DNA of 56,594 nt from Ophioceras dolichostomum (Eukaryota; Ascomycota; Sordariomycetes; Magnaporthales; Ophioceraceae), in assembly GCA_003049485.1 (NCBI GenBank), contig PYST01000260.1, positions 1 to 56,594 on the forward strand. The letters run 5' to 3'. Position 1 is the stretch's first letter. The number at the start of each line of letters is the position of its first letter. The translations under genes were made by a program, and so were the position numbers. Of this stretch, positions 31,343 through 43,107 are shown in pieces. Below the pieces are notes generated by a model that did no database searches, was not told the origin of the DNA, and saw nothing but the letters and a program-made list of their open reading frames with translations.

Positions 31343-33266
31343 TCAGATCTCTTCTCTCTTATCTTCTTCTGATCGCTTTAAGTCCAGACCTAGACGACCC
31401 TCTGAAGGGCCAGCCTCAACATCGTCGCTATATGAGATGCGAACTGAGCGTCGGCAAGAGATCCCCTCACATGGGTGATCACATCCCGAGTCGCAGCCAC
31501 CGCCAGACTCGCAGCGTCCGCTGGTACCCCACGGATCCCTTCGCAGCGGGTCACCGCCGCAAGCGTAAAAACATATCGATCTTTTGGTCCTTGTGCTGGT
31601 GTTCAAATCGTCCAGCCATGCTTGATAAACAGGTACATGGGAAGCTCCATGTTCACCGCCGAGTCTGCCACTCGGACAACTATGGCTCAGATTGAGCGTG
31701 TCACGCACACGTGGCCAGGCGCGAATCATCAGCAGACGGGTCGCCGGCAAGCACGCGCACGCGATGCCCAGGTCGAGTTCGATGATGCCCAGCACGAGAG
31801 ACGGATACCAGTCATAGGTAAAATCCGTAGGTTTCCAGTCGCAGATAATTATCAGGACCGAGCGTGCGACACACACAGCAGTGATTCTGTAACCCAAGTT
31901 AGCCCACTGGTGGTCTCCGACAGGGAATAGGGGTAGATAGGGTTCTCTGGTATTTTGGCACGGCAAGGGCCAACAAAGAGGAATACCTCAACTTACGTGA
32001 ACCCGACAAGGAACATCACGCATACCGCCAACTTTTGCTTCCACTCAATCCGCGTCTGGAGAAGCTGCGATATAGGAAGCCCCAGCATCCAGACATCCAT
32101 CGCTATAGAGAAATAGGCCGTCACTGCCCAGACAATATCGAGCCCTTTCAGGCAGGTCCCGTGTTCAATACGGTGAACGCTCGCCCGCTCCCAGTAATAC
32201 GACACCGGCTGGCACTGGAACAAGGTGACCAGTAAGACGCCCAGTGCAACTGTGGCGTTAAGGACGATCGTGGCCAGCAGGAATCGACGCAGAGCCGGAA
32301 AGACAGTCATGGAAAAGATGAGGATCGTGGTCTTGTAGAGCGCTTGACCGGCAATGAACAAGCAGTGTGTCCAGTATTCCCAAAGCATGAAGCCCTCGAA
32401 GTCACTGAACGGCACCGCCCAGGTGTCCCGACCGAGGCCGTGGCGGAGCAAACCGCAGGCCGCTGTGAACGTACACGCCGTAGAGATGGCCAAGGCTGCG
32501 ACAAGCACCCAGTCTTCCAGCGCGAGTGAACGCCCTGTCATCAGTAGACGAGCCCCGCACCGCAGGGCGACGAATACGATCGCCAGAGCACCGAGAAACC
32601 ATAACGTGGTTATAAATGAGCGGGAAATATCACGCGGTGCCTCGTGACAGGCTCGTGCCGTTGCGTTTCTAGCGTCTAAAGCGATGTCCACCCGGTCAGT
32701 TTCAGTCAAGCCAGCCAAAGATACGCAAACAGGTAGGGCTGATGAGCTATAAGAAAAATCACCACCGCCTCCTCTAATCCACACGAACTTACACAGAATA
32801 AAGGGCAAAAGGCAAGCCTGGGTGAGGCAGTCGTCCGCAGTCTCCCGCAATATCCTGTCGGCACAGATACACTCCGTGTCAGATGCTCCACACGACAAGG
32901 ACGGAAGAGCCGTGCGGTAGCAGTTGGACTGTTTGGATTGATGGAGTGAAAGGAAGCGTCCTTGTCGTCAGCAATAAGCACTCTGGTGTAATGCATGGGG
33001 CGAAGTGATGGAGCGCAAAGACACGAATTCCAGCCTCGTACCGCGCATCTAGGAAGGGAAGGAATAGCCGCAAGGTGCCACGATGATTCGGTAGTCCAAA
33101 GCGATCCATTCGACGACGATCTATGCGATCCATGTGCAACGTCTGGCCACGAGCTTGAATCCCAAAGAGTGTCTGTTGATGTGGGCGAGATCGAGTCGTC
33201 TCTGGCGAGGACAAGGGCGGAGGATGACAGGAAGCCTGCCGCGAGGGCCCAGGTGAAAGACACCAT
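31343..33266 (-). CDS. CFEM-domain 7TM receptor (Pth11-type GPCR)
   Basis: Exons 33266-33042, 32928-32793, 32675-31997 and 31886-31343 join over introns of 113, 117, 121 and 110 bp in their order here (the last two intron spans being 32676-32792 and 31887-31996), giving about 527 residues. The ATG opens a signal peptide (to about ALVLA). A Ser/Thr stretch leads into a CFEM domain whose eight cysteines appear only when the exons are joined: LPRC-ASNC, LSC, TEC, CIC, DDC, QAC and RAC. Seven hydrophobic helices follow from about residue 150, including CLFIAGQALYKTTI, FQCQPVSYYW and GIIELDLGIACACLPATRLL, typical of Pth11-like receptors, which in Magnaporthe oryzae sense surface cues. The C-terminal ~100 residues lack family features, and another splice there is possible. 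It is the upstream neighbour, same strand, of the Cys-rich membrane gene. Confidence 0.87.
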
Positions 33267-36200
33267 CGCAAGCCGTCTTTGGAACAGGGCCTATGGATGC
33301 AGGAAAGTGACAGCGAAACTGAACGAACAGCAAGGCAAAAAGGCCGATCCGCCGATGTCGACCAGCCGTTTTGAAGCAGTTGCCGGACTGGGAAGGCCGC
33401 AGGCATCACCAACAGCCCTTTACGGCCTCGAGCAGAAGCAGGGCCGTGAGACCCTGTCGTTGAAAGCAGGTGTTATTGAACGAGACAACATGGCATAAGC
33501 GACACGCGAAAATTTCTAGATATCCTTTAGATCTTCATAGGAAACGTCTTAGAGAAGTAAAAAGTAACGTACCTATGTAGGCCACTGAGTCCTGCCCAGA
33601 CCCGAGATGGGCGCAAGACTACCGGACGCCGCCATCGGGAGCATCACTGGTCAGGGGCTGAGACCGAGTACCGCAAACGCTGCCACCATTCGTCCACCCG
33701 CATCGAGATCGATCGGAACAGGCTCGGCGAGGCACCCGGCCAATGTTTCTAGTTTGTGCTCAAAATTCGGCGCCATCAAGGCGCCGTCGTGCACGTCCAA
33801 AACAACACCTGCGTTAGACTAGAGGTATGTACCAACTTTAGCGCCCGGAAGCGGGACTCTGCTTCAAACTTCGCCCAGCTCTATAAACTTGCATTATCCG
33901 AAGGAAGCTGCCCCTGAATTGCTCACGAGATGCCCCAGCATCTCCAAGACCTCAAACAAAACATTGCGGTCGAGCCCGGCATCTTGTCGCCGACACCTCC
34001 GAATACTACAATGAATCATTAAGCCAAAGACCGGACAATGAGTGATCACTAACTGCAAAAGTAGGGAATCATCGGCTCTTAGAATATCATTTACAGGAAA
34101 CATCAAGAGCACTGTATGTGCCTATCAAATATGACGGAGAATCGACGGGAACTGCACCCGAACAATCTCGCAGCACCATGGAGATCGTTTGCCGGTGAGA
34201 AAACAAACTTTCTGGCCGGGTCGACGACCCTGAGCTTGTTCCCAAGCCACCCGCCGCCTCACGAAGCCACCGACCTCTTCCTCTCCAACCACCACTCCTC
34301 ACTAGCCGTCCGAGCAAGAACCAAGGTGCTTATCCGAAGGCTATTCCGAATGCATAGAGCTCAGGGGCTCACGTAGCTATAGCTGTCTTAGGCAGTTACC
34401 CTTACACCCCTCAGCCACTGACGGTATGGCCGAACCTGACCAAGTTCTGGTGGTGTATAATCCATAAAAATGGGCTGATGAGGCCGCAGATCTAAAATGT
34501 TATCGTGCTTCCACTGACAGGCTCACAGCCTACCAGGGCAGTAGCTTACCATATAGGTGCATCGTAACATGTCTCACTATTAAGAGAATGATGAAGCGTA
34601 ACGTTCGCTTGGTCGTAATGTGGTATCGGGCTTGTGTCGTCAAGACGTGAGGTCCTGCGGGTCGGCCCATTGAGGATTCAACCCGATGAGAACGAATCAA
34701 GCCCGCGTAGAGCTGACTTACACACATAGAGCAGATAGAACAGTAAGGCTTTCACGCGGACATCGCACGCTTGATTAAACGCCGGTTGCACGTACCGAGT
34801 AGGCACTCGGGCAGGTTGGTAGGTACCTCGGTACCGAGGCAGATAGACATCTCTTAGTCTTTGGCAGGCCCTTTCCGATCTGCTAAACTTTAACAGGAAT
34901 CCCCGGAATGGGGTGGTGGTGAAGCAACGTACAAGAGAGGTGAGTACCTCCGTAGTTTATACTGATGGGGTGATAAATTCACTCGCTCTGACGCAGACGG
35001 TCAACCGGCGAGGTGGCCGCGGATGACGCACTAAAGTCGCCTCCTCGGAAAGATCCGTCAACCATGTTGGCATCTGAGACCGCCAGAGGATCCCGGGAGT
35101 TGACTGTGCCACAGTCACAGCACGGTGTCGATACCTCAGCCTTGCACCGCCCCCGAGGCTGTCCCCTGCCCGGCACAAATATGCTCACTGCTGCATTAGC
35201 CTCGTCGAGTGCAGCAAAGCCCAGCGCAGCTTGAACAAAGGCGGACTATACAATACCTTTCACAAAAGACAGAGATGGTGTAACACTCTAGAGAGCATTG
35301 CCTCCACAAGCCTGGTACTAGGCCTCCGTTATATCGGGCGGGATAATTCCCCAGCGGTAAGGTTACAGCACGCATTTGGAAAGAGAACGATTTGCTCCGT
35401 ACGCAGAAGCGGACGGTAACTTCTGGGAATGATTGCCCCTCTAAGCATACGCAACTCTTTGCAACTGCATGCTGCTAGACTGGGCAGTCAGCCTCGGTTC
35501 TTTGTCCTCGAAGATCGCATTTTTAGCAACAGACAATGCCGCCTCGCTAAACATCACCGTAGCCTTTCCGTGGCTACTTTTTACCCTTCAGTTACATCCT
35601 GAGATGGACGAAGAGAAAGATATCCAGCACGTCAGGTTTTGAAGGATAGGTCACGCAGGTGTATAATCTTGAATCCCTCTACGAAGCGTGCTCAATCCAT
35701 TTCTTCTCCATCATCATCATCCCCAGCCTCGGCCTCCCTCGACATTCTTTGCGCGAGCTATCTCATCATTCATCCGAAGATTATCGTCAACCCAAACGAC
35801 AAGCCGGCAATACGAAATATGGGCGAAGAAGCCTCTAAGGAGCTTTCCGCACTGCGGACTTGGTACTCACAGTCGAAGCAGTCGACTGGAGGCGCCAATC
35901 CTCAGAATGGTGGCTCCCCGTAATGGCAGGGATTCTTGGCTGGTAGGTCCACCACGGTCGTGTCCGGCATATCCATCAACAGCGTGCCCGCTTCTTCATT
36001 CACGTCGCAGTATGGCACGACCCAGACCCCCATTGTCCGATGCCCATCCCAATATGGATCTCCTAGCACGAAGCGCTAGGGTATCGTGGGGAAGGACAGA
36101 GAATCTTTGGGACGGTCGAGGGGCCTCTAACGTTGTGCGTTCGACAGTTGCGTGGGCTGTCTGACGCTTTGTGAATAAACTACCTATTCTTTTTCTTGTA

Positions 36201-37056
36201 AGTCGGGCTGGCATCTCGATGAATGTTGAGTGACAAGTAGCGAGCAGGAGGTTATGCCTGACGAGTGATGACTAGGTTTAAGGGCGATGACGGATATTCT
36301 TCAACAGAGCCTTACTGAGGGTAGGAACTGTCTTGGGACGTAAGTATAATCTGGCGTGTACAAAGCCTGGCGAGTGATAATTTTCGGAGTTCATAAACGT
36401 TGCTATATCGAGTTCTCGTCGAGTCTTTGGGTAGGGAGTGACCCCTAAAGCCCAAGCAAGTGGTGCCCATAATTCAGGATGCAGAGACAGTTCGTCTGGC
36501 TGCAACGCTGGATACGGCCGCTTCCTCGCGGAAAGCTCGACTACATATGCGAAGAGTCAAGACCTCTCAGACGTATCAAGAGATCATCTCTTATTGGCAC
36601 CGAAAGGAGGGTGGTGCAGTTGTAGACCAAGACGACAGACAGCCTGATGCTGATATAATCAAGTTCATCGTGTCAACTTCTCGCCCCCGCGTTTCGGGAA
36701 CGCTAACCAAAAGAGGCTAGACGGTGATAGAGGCCCGTGTGTCAGCATGAAATAATCAGCAGTCAGCAGCGAATGCGTGGATCGTCGCCTCGGGATCAAC
36801 AACAACAGGCCGAGATATTGTCATCGCTAGCGAGCGGCGAGCGAAGAATTCACCAGGGCGGCGAGAATGACCGAGTCAAGATATGCAGAGTAGGTATTGG
36901 CAGGCTGCGCATGTAAATACCAGTCTAAAAGGTAGGGAGCCCGCAAAGTCATCCATTTGCAATGCTCACCAAGATTTTCCTTGATCTTTGAAGCACAGCT
37001 GCGGTCGAGTCTAGCTGGTTCTCGATGTCCCCTGAAAGCCATCTTTTTGTGTATAA
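33267..37056. other. Gene-poor 3.8-kb region, possibly with coding relics
   Basis: No intact gene. Some short open stretches read like protein fragments: minus strand about 33640-33830, minus strand about 35000-35230 and plus strand about 36447-36720. None has a start, splice context or motif that I can name. They may be remnants of decayed genes or chance frames. Confidence 0.35.
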
Positions 37057-37057
37057 A
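37052..37057 (+). promoter_or_regulatory. TATA-like element overlapping the first ATG of the pirin frame
   Basis: The sequence TATAAATG places a TATA-like box directly on the ATG at 37057. If this is the working TATA box, transcription starts downstream and translation begins at 37237 or 37261. Confidence 0.35.
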
Positions 37058-38151
37058 TGAAGCGCCTAGTGCTCGCGTTGTCCCTCTTGGTCGCTCTGAT
37101 TTCCATCTTTTTCTGCGCATCTCCTATCCTCCAAGCCTTTATCCGGGGAGTATTCCAACAGAAAGAGCCTGGCATCACTTTCCAAGCGGACGTCAACAGC
37201 ACACACCAACAAAACTCATCATCGTTTCCGCCATCAATGCTGAGCGCCACAAAAACAGCCATGGCCAAAGCAGCATCATCAACCACCACCTCCCCTACCT
37301 TCCTCCGGCACGCCAAGATCGTGCCTCACAGGTCCTCGGCGCGGGGCCACTCCAACCACGGCTGGCTGGACACGTACCACTCCTTCTCCTTCGCGGACTG
37401 GTACAACCCGAGGTTCAACAACTTCGGCTCGCTCCGTGTGCTGAACGAAGACCGCGTCAAGCCCGGCATGGGCTTCCCGACCCACCCGCACCGCGACTTC
37501 GAGATCTTCAGCTACGTGCTCTCGGGCGAGCTTACCCACCGCGACAGCATGTTGAAGAAGGGCGTCGAGGGCGACGCCTCCAAGGACCAGTTCTACCGCG
37601 TCAAGCGGGGCGACGTGCAGTTCACCACGGGAGGGACGGGCATCGCGCACTCCGAGTTCAACGAGCACGACTGCGACGCGGTGCACTTCCTGCAGATCTG
37701 GGCCGTGCCGTGGCGGAGGAGCCTGACGCCGCGGTACCACACGCAGACGTTCGACGAGTCGGCCAAGCGCGACGGGTTCGTGCACATCCTGAGCCCGCTC
37801 AAGGCGGGGCCGGACGCCACGGCCGCGGAGGAGCGCGATGCAGAGCCCGCGGTGGAGGGCACGATCCCGATCCACGCCGACTTTGCGATGGGGGCGGGGA
37901 TCATCGCCCCGGGGACGGCGTTCGCGTGGCGGGTCGGGCCGAAGGGCACCACCGCGACGAAGCGCAAGGTGTATGTGCACCTGCCGATGACGAAGGGAGG
38001 GAAGGCGAAGGTGCGCTTGGACGGTAGGGAGGACGCCGTGCTCGAAGAGGGTGATGGCGCGTTCGTCGACGGGGTGAACGCCGGCGACAGGCTTGTCGTT
38101 GAAAGCGTGGGTGATGCTGAAGCTGAAGTTGTTGTGTTGGACACCGAATAG
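37057..38151 (+). CDS. Pirin-family bicupin protein
   Basis: Open frame of 364 residues without introns. The cupin core shows SFADWYNPRFNNFGSLRVLNEDRV, the metal ligands HPHRDFEIFSYVLSGELTHRDS (His143, His145 and a later His) and GGTGIAHSEFNE, which is the standard Fe/Ni-binding set. Pirins act as quercetinase-like dioxygenases or as nuclear transcription cofactors, depending on species. The start is uncertain. The first ATG (37057) gives a hydrophobic leader that resembles a signal anchor, but it overlaps a TATA-like sequence and the leader is C/T-rich like an untranslated region. The ATG at 37261 (context GCCATGG) gives 296 residues, the usual pirin length, and I consider it at least as likely. 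The C-terminal cupin half is less conserved, as in other pirins. Confidence 0.88.
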   Translation: MKRLVLALSLLVALISIFFCASPILQAFIRGVFQQKEPGITFQADVNSTHQQNSSSFPPSMLSATKTAMAKAASSTTTSPTFLRHAKIVPHRSSARGHSNHGWLDTYHSFSFADWYNPRFNNFGSLRVLNEDRVKPGMGFPTHPHRDFEIFSYVLSGELTHRDSMLKKGVEGDASKDQFYRVKRGDVQFTTGGTGIAHSEFNEHDCDAVHFLQIWAVPWRRSLTPRYHTQTFDESAKRDGFVHILSPLKAGPDATAAEERDAEPAVEGTIPIHADFAMGAGIIAPGTAFAWRVGPKGTTATKRKVYVHLPMTKGGKAKVRLDGREDAVLEEGDGAFVDGVNAGDRLVVESVGDAEAEVVVLDTE

Positions 38152-38695
38152 ATGCGTGAGGGTGCTTTTTGTGTAAGTAAGAAAGAATTTGTATTCAGCC
38201 TTGTCAATATTTCAGAACATAGACGTCTCCTGCCCCTGAGCGGTCTATGCCAGAATAGAGTAACGACCACGATTATATGAGAATGCCATATCATTCGCTT
38301 CAAGACAAGAAGGTGCGATAATCCCAAGCCTAAGCAAAGCCGTGTAGTAGAGGGAATCTTCCAAAGTCTGTAAGTAACGCAACAGCGCTTGTGTCCAACG
38401 CCAGGCCGTGCCATTTAATCCAATGTCCCGCGGGCGAATGTTCGAACCAAAGAAAAGAAACGCAGCCCAAAAAACGCCCCCCTGTAATGTATGGTCCGAG
38501 AACATCTACGGACATAGAAAAACTGGACAAAAAACATAGCTGCTGCCGAGTAAGAGACAAGAAGAGTACATGCAGTAGTGGGCGATAAGAAAACAATGTG
38601 GTGATCGCCGGATGCGTTATGGCTCATGCGTCCAATACCAGACATGAATAAAACACAGTATTATGTGAGCGGGCACGACATCAGGCCGATTCTTC
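38152..38695. other. Convergent intergenic region
   Basis: Between the pirin and PQ-loop stop codons. No gene seen. Confidence 0.5.
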
Positions 38696-40123
38696 TCAAG
38701 CTCGTTGATGATCGTCCTTGTACCGCTGTGAAGGACTCGCATACAGACGGAACTGCACGAAGATGATGCAGTCCTCGACGATGGTGCCTAGGGAGCCCAG
38801 AAGCCACGGGATCGCCTTAATGAGGTATTTCCTGTCCTGTGAGTAGGCGACCAGGCTGAGGCCGTATGTGGAGTTTCCCGTCAAAGAGAGCAGGAAGAAG
38901 AGCAGCGCGAGACCTGTGCGTTTTGAGCAAAGAAGTGTGTGGTTAGCGATACGTATTGATCATACCTTACGTCGTCGACACAGACAAGGAAGGGAATGGC
39001 GGTTTAGGAGCGAGCCGCTACTCACCTTCGCACGACTTCTCACGGTAGTTCTTGATTATCTGCGGGATCCGCGCGAACAGGTAGCACGCGGCGCTGAGGT
39101 ATCCCATGACCAGCCCAAACGCAGGCGCCGCCGCGGCCGAGGCGGCATCGCCGTCCTCGCCCCCGCCCGCGGGGGCCGACGCATCCCACGCGCCCATGCG
39201 GTAGGAGAGGAACCAGCCGGCCGTGCCGACGGCGTACACGGCCAGCAGGCTGAGCGAGTTGTGCAGCCAGGGGTTGCGATCCGGCGTCTCGTCCTCGCCC
39301 GTCACGATCCTAGTCAGCGGGTCGAGGTTCGACACGTCGCGGCCGAGGGCCGAGTGCCGCCGGTGCGAGCCGGGAAGGCCGATGCTGGAGCTGCGCCGGC
39401 GCGCGAGCAGGGGCGAGTCCTCGTCGGGCTGCATCTCGGCGCTGGCGGCGGCAGCATCCGGGGCCTCGTCGTCGTCGGCGTCGGAGTCGTCAACGGCGGC
39501 GGCGGTCATCGATGAAGTCCTGCGCCGGCTGCTGTGGTGGCTGCGCGACGCCCGTCGCGCGTTGATCGTGTTGTAGTATGTACATTGCGTGATTAGGACC
39601 ATGTCGGCGAAGCAGAAGTAGGAGGCGAGCGCGATCGCTGTGGGTGCGAGGCCGGTCGAAAGAGCGCCTGAAAGTTCAAAGGTGGGAGACTGAGGTCAGC
39701 TGTCTGTCTATCTGCCTGTCCAGCTTCTCCGACGCTTACGTGGCCTGGAAGGAAGGAGGTGAGAATGAACGCACCTGTCAGGTTAGCGATATCGCCGAAT
39801 AACCACACGAACAAGAATGCCATGGAGAGCCCGTCCGCGCTCTTGGCTTTGTAGTTCGCGATAAGTTGTGGAAGCTGGTTTTGATCCCATAGTTAGCTCC
39901 GGCCAGGCGACTTCGGCTCGGGCAGGGTTGCGGGACAGGCTTCCGAGGGAAGCCTCTCCTTATCGCTGGCCCCGGCGGCGGTGGGAGAACACACCAGAAG
40001 ACATATCCAAGCCGTCAAGCTTATGCTACCAAAGACGCCCGAAAGGGCCTCGTTGGCCTCGGTAGGACGCGATTTGAAGGCCAGGGCGGCCATCTTGGCG
40101 CCGAGCAGAGCGATTGATGCCAT
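38696..40123 (-). CDS. PQ-loop repeat transporter (vacuolar cationic amino acid exporter type, Ypq/PQLC2-like)
   Basis: Exons 40123-39995, 39874-39775, 39667-39026 and 38913-38696 join over introns of 120, 107 and 112 bp, all GT-AG, phases 0, 1 and 1, giving 362 residues. The two PQ-loop repeats are clear: LTAWICLLLPQLIANYKAKS spans the first splice, and LFARIPQIIKNYREKSCEG ends at the third. The first repeat is followed by MAFLFVWLFGDIANLTGAL, again rebuilt by splicing, and FCFADMVLI. Yeast Ypq1-3 and human PQLC2 move lysine/arginine out of the vacuole or lysosome. The loop between repeats is long (about 130 residues) and carries an acidic DDSDADDDE stretch and a PLLARRR motif like the dileucine sorting signals of vacuolar proteins. 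Location on the vacuole is an inference from family and that motif. Confidence 0.93.
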
Positions 40124-43107
40124 GCTCGGGGCTGACAGGGGAAAAGGAGTAGGAAAACCTTGTGTCGCGTGCGTCTGATAAAGGACTAGAGGGGGAACGA
40201 AAGCGTTTCTCGAAGGTTGAACGGGACTGTCTTGAAGCCCTCTCTTTGACGTTCTTTGTAGCAGACACCGATCCTCGAGGCCAGAAGGAATGTATGGGTG
40301 GTCGAAGGAGTTGAGTCAACGGAGAAAACCTGGTCGATGAAGTGGGCTGGCTGGCGGGGAGGCGGGCGCATCAGCAGGCCTACAGCTGTGTGTGAGCTTA
40401 TCAGTCGCGATTCGAGGGTCCGAGATAAGAAATTGAGTTGCCCGATCCCTGCGTCAGTCAGGATTTTGGACGCGGGGTGAGTGGTGGTAGCTGCTGGGCC
40501 TTAACCGAAAAGTGATCAGGCTGGCCACAGACAGGGTCTCGTGATGAGCCAATGGTGCCCGCTGCTTTGGTCAGGCCATCGGCCCGCCTGCTGTGGTTGC
40601 AACGCTGTCGGCGCGGGATCCCTGCATGCGGAAGTGGCTTGCATCATCCATCCACGGCAACATCGAACTTTTTGTGCTTCTCCCCCGGATGTCTCCGGAG
40701 CTACCTTCACACCACCCATGAGATATATCCTCACTACATTTACGTACAAGCGCCTTCTTCTTCGCATCCTTATGCTTCCTCTTACGTTTCCCTGACTGGT
40801 GATTACCTTCCGTTCAGCTTGCTCTTTGACCCATCGCCATGGATGACCCCTGAGTTGGTCTTCGATCCTTTGTGACGAATATTCGTCCGACATCCCTCTC
40901 TTCTTTACTCCGTGTTGAGTCACGACTTGATAACCTGCACTACCTAGAGGTAGGTGCTTTCTGCTAAGGCAGGCCAATTGTACTGTGGAGTGCCCAGCAG
41001 GATTCAATACTCATCCCAATGTGCCGCGACTATGTCGCAGCTCAGGTACAGCGTGTATTGTCCCATCAAGCAGTGTCGTTCATGGGAAGACGCAATCACA
41101 GCTATTGTATAGGTACACAACCAGGGACGGAGCAGCTATGATCGACCATCAGCTCGTAGGACAGCCGTTTCTTCGCAAGTTTCTAGTCCTTCCCCAAGAG
41201 CCTCGAAATATCACATGCTTGTCTTTCTCGTAATTAGGTCGCATTGGAGCTAGAGTGATGATGGGACAGCTGATGCCCTGCGACGGGGATCAAGGGTGAT
41301 ATATTTCGGCCTCATATGTAGGTGCACATGGCAAGATGTTGTGCACCAGGCCATCGCAAAAAAACTTCGCGTATCATGCCTCAGAAAGCCTTTTGTCGAA
41401 CCTTTTTTTTTTCTTTGCCACGATTATGAATTGTGCTCTAGCAAGGACCCCAATCAGTTGAGGCGCTTGGACAGACCACGAATGGAAAGGGGTAGAACAA
41501 CCCCATTGTACAACTCGGAGCCACTAGCAATGGAAGCGGGTTGCCTCCTCGGAGGGTGATATCATAGGCTTCTCCCAGCCAGGTCTTACTATATCTGGAC
41601 CCGAGAGAGAGAGAGAGAGCAGAATGGGTAACATACCTGATTCGATTGATCTGTGCCACATGCATTTACGGTGACGCGTAGTATGCTACGCTAAAGAGGT
41701 TTTATTTTGTGAAGGGTTCGATAACTTACTCTGTTTGGGGCCCTAATTGCCATTAAAAAGGGTGACCTATGAGAACTTCCATTTGTGCTTTACTGACTAG
41801 AGGTACATACCTTGGTATAAGTTCTGGAAGTGAGCTGTATTCTTGCATCCAGACCACGCGAGAGAGCCAACGGGATAGGGCCATGGGTCTCTGATATAGC
41901 TGCATCCAACTACGTTTTACTCGTAGGTCCCATTTGTCCTCGACCTATGCGCAACTGATCTTATATCCGAGTAAACGTCTGCTTTTGCTTTGCTCCTAAC
42001 CTCTGATGTGGGATAAGTAAGATGGCGGGACTGCCTGGTTCCGTACGGCGTTATCCCCTCCGTGTGTTCCACATCTGCATTCTCAGGATGGGAGCGAGTT
42101 GACGATATGCGTGTAAAAGACGCTTCGTGAGACTGGGCTGTCGGTGTATGATATCACTCTTACGTTAAGCGGAGCGACTGCGGCCACCGAGGCCGACCTT
42201 GTCGAACGGGCAAGCATTGAGGCCTCACCCCCAGTCCGCCAGGCCAAGAACATCTGTTTTGTTGGGCAGTTGTTGAGGTATTCTCATAGCCTTACCAAGA
42301 ACAAATCTATCTCTATCTAGACCGAGTCCTCCAATCCGTGTGATGCCAGGGTCTGATACCTCTCCAAGTGCCGAATGGTTCTCCCAAGCGGATGATAGCG
42401 TCCTCCTTGGTTCATGATTCATGAAGAGCGAACATCAGTCCTGCATCAGCCGATGGCGTAAAAGAAGCAAACCGCCAATTCCAACCACTGATTCCAGCAA
42501 GAAAACCACTCGTCTCGAGGAGAGCGTCCACATCTGCCCTCAAAAGATTGAAGGCAGACGAAATATGTGGGCGCAAGTTTCCGTCAGGCTGAGTGCGGCT
42601 GAAGTCATTCGCTCCCAGTGCCTGATGAGGTGGTCAGGGGTAGGGGTTACTCCGCCAACGAATTACCCACGTGGGCGGCTGCGCGGATCATCAATCATCA
42701 ATTACCCACCACGAGAGGCTGAGCCTCCAACGAGGTTCGGGGCCAACTTCATTTATTTCAGGCAAAAATTCCCTCGAGGCAAGCTACGTACGTAGGAGAT
42801 CTATCTCTTCTCTCATAAATTTTGCACCATTTTCTACCGCGCAGCACCACGTGGGGTCGTCCATCTCAATCTCACCGCCTGACTTGCTTGGGCTGAGACT
42901 GAACCTGGTGGCGGCTTATTATCCAGCTCAATGTCTCGATTCAGCTTCACGATATAGAATCCTGATCTTTCTCCTGTTCTTCGCCAGATCGAAGAGACGG
43001 CCATTTTCTGCTCTTAACTTCTGTTGAAAGAAGCGTATATATATACCATATCTTCATCTTATAACAGCTGCACTTCAGTCCTCGTACAGACAGACAGACT
43101 CGGAGAG
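40124..43107. other. 3-kb intergenic region with no supported gene
   Basis: I found no open frame with motifs or splice structure. A short GA tract lies near 41602-41618. The right end should contain the S1-type nuclease promoter. Confidence 0.5.
43036..43045 (+). promoter_or_regulatory. TATA-like element of the S1/P1 nuclease gene
   Basis: TATATATATA 63 bp upstream of the ATG at 43108, followed by a short leader. A core-promoter role is inferred from position. Confidence 0.5.

Noticed and set aside
37279..37980. 233-codon antisense frame opposite the pirin gene
   Set aside because: Arg/Pro/Val-rich mirror of a GC-biased gene.
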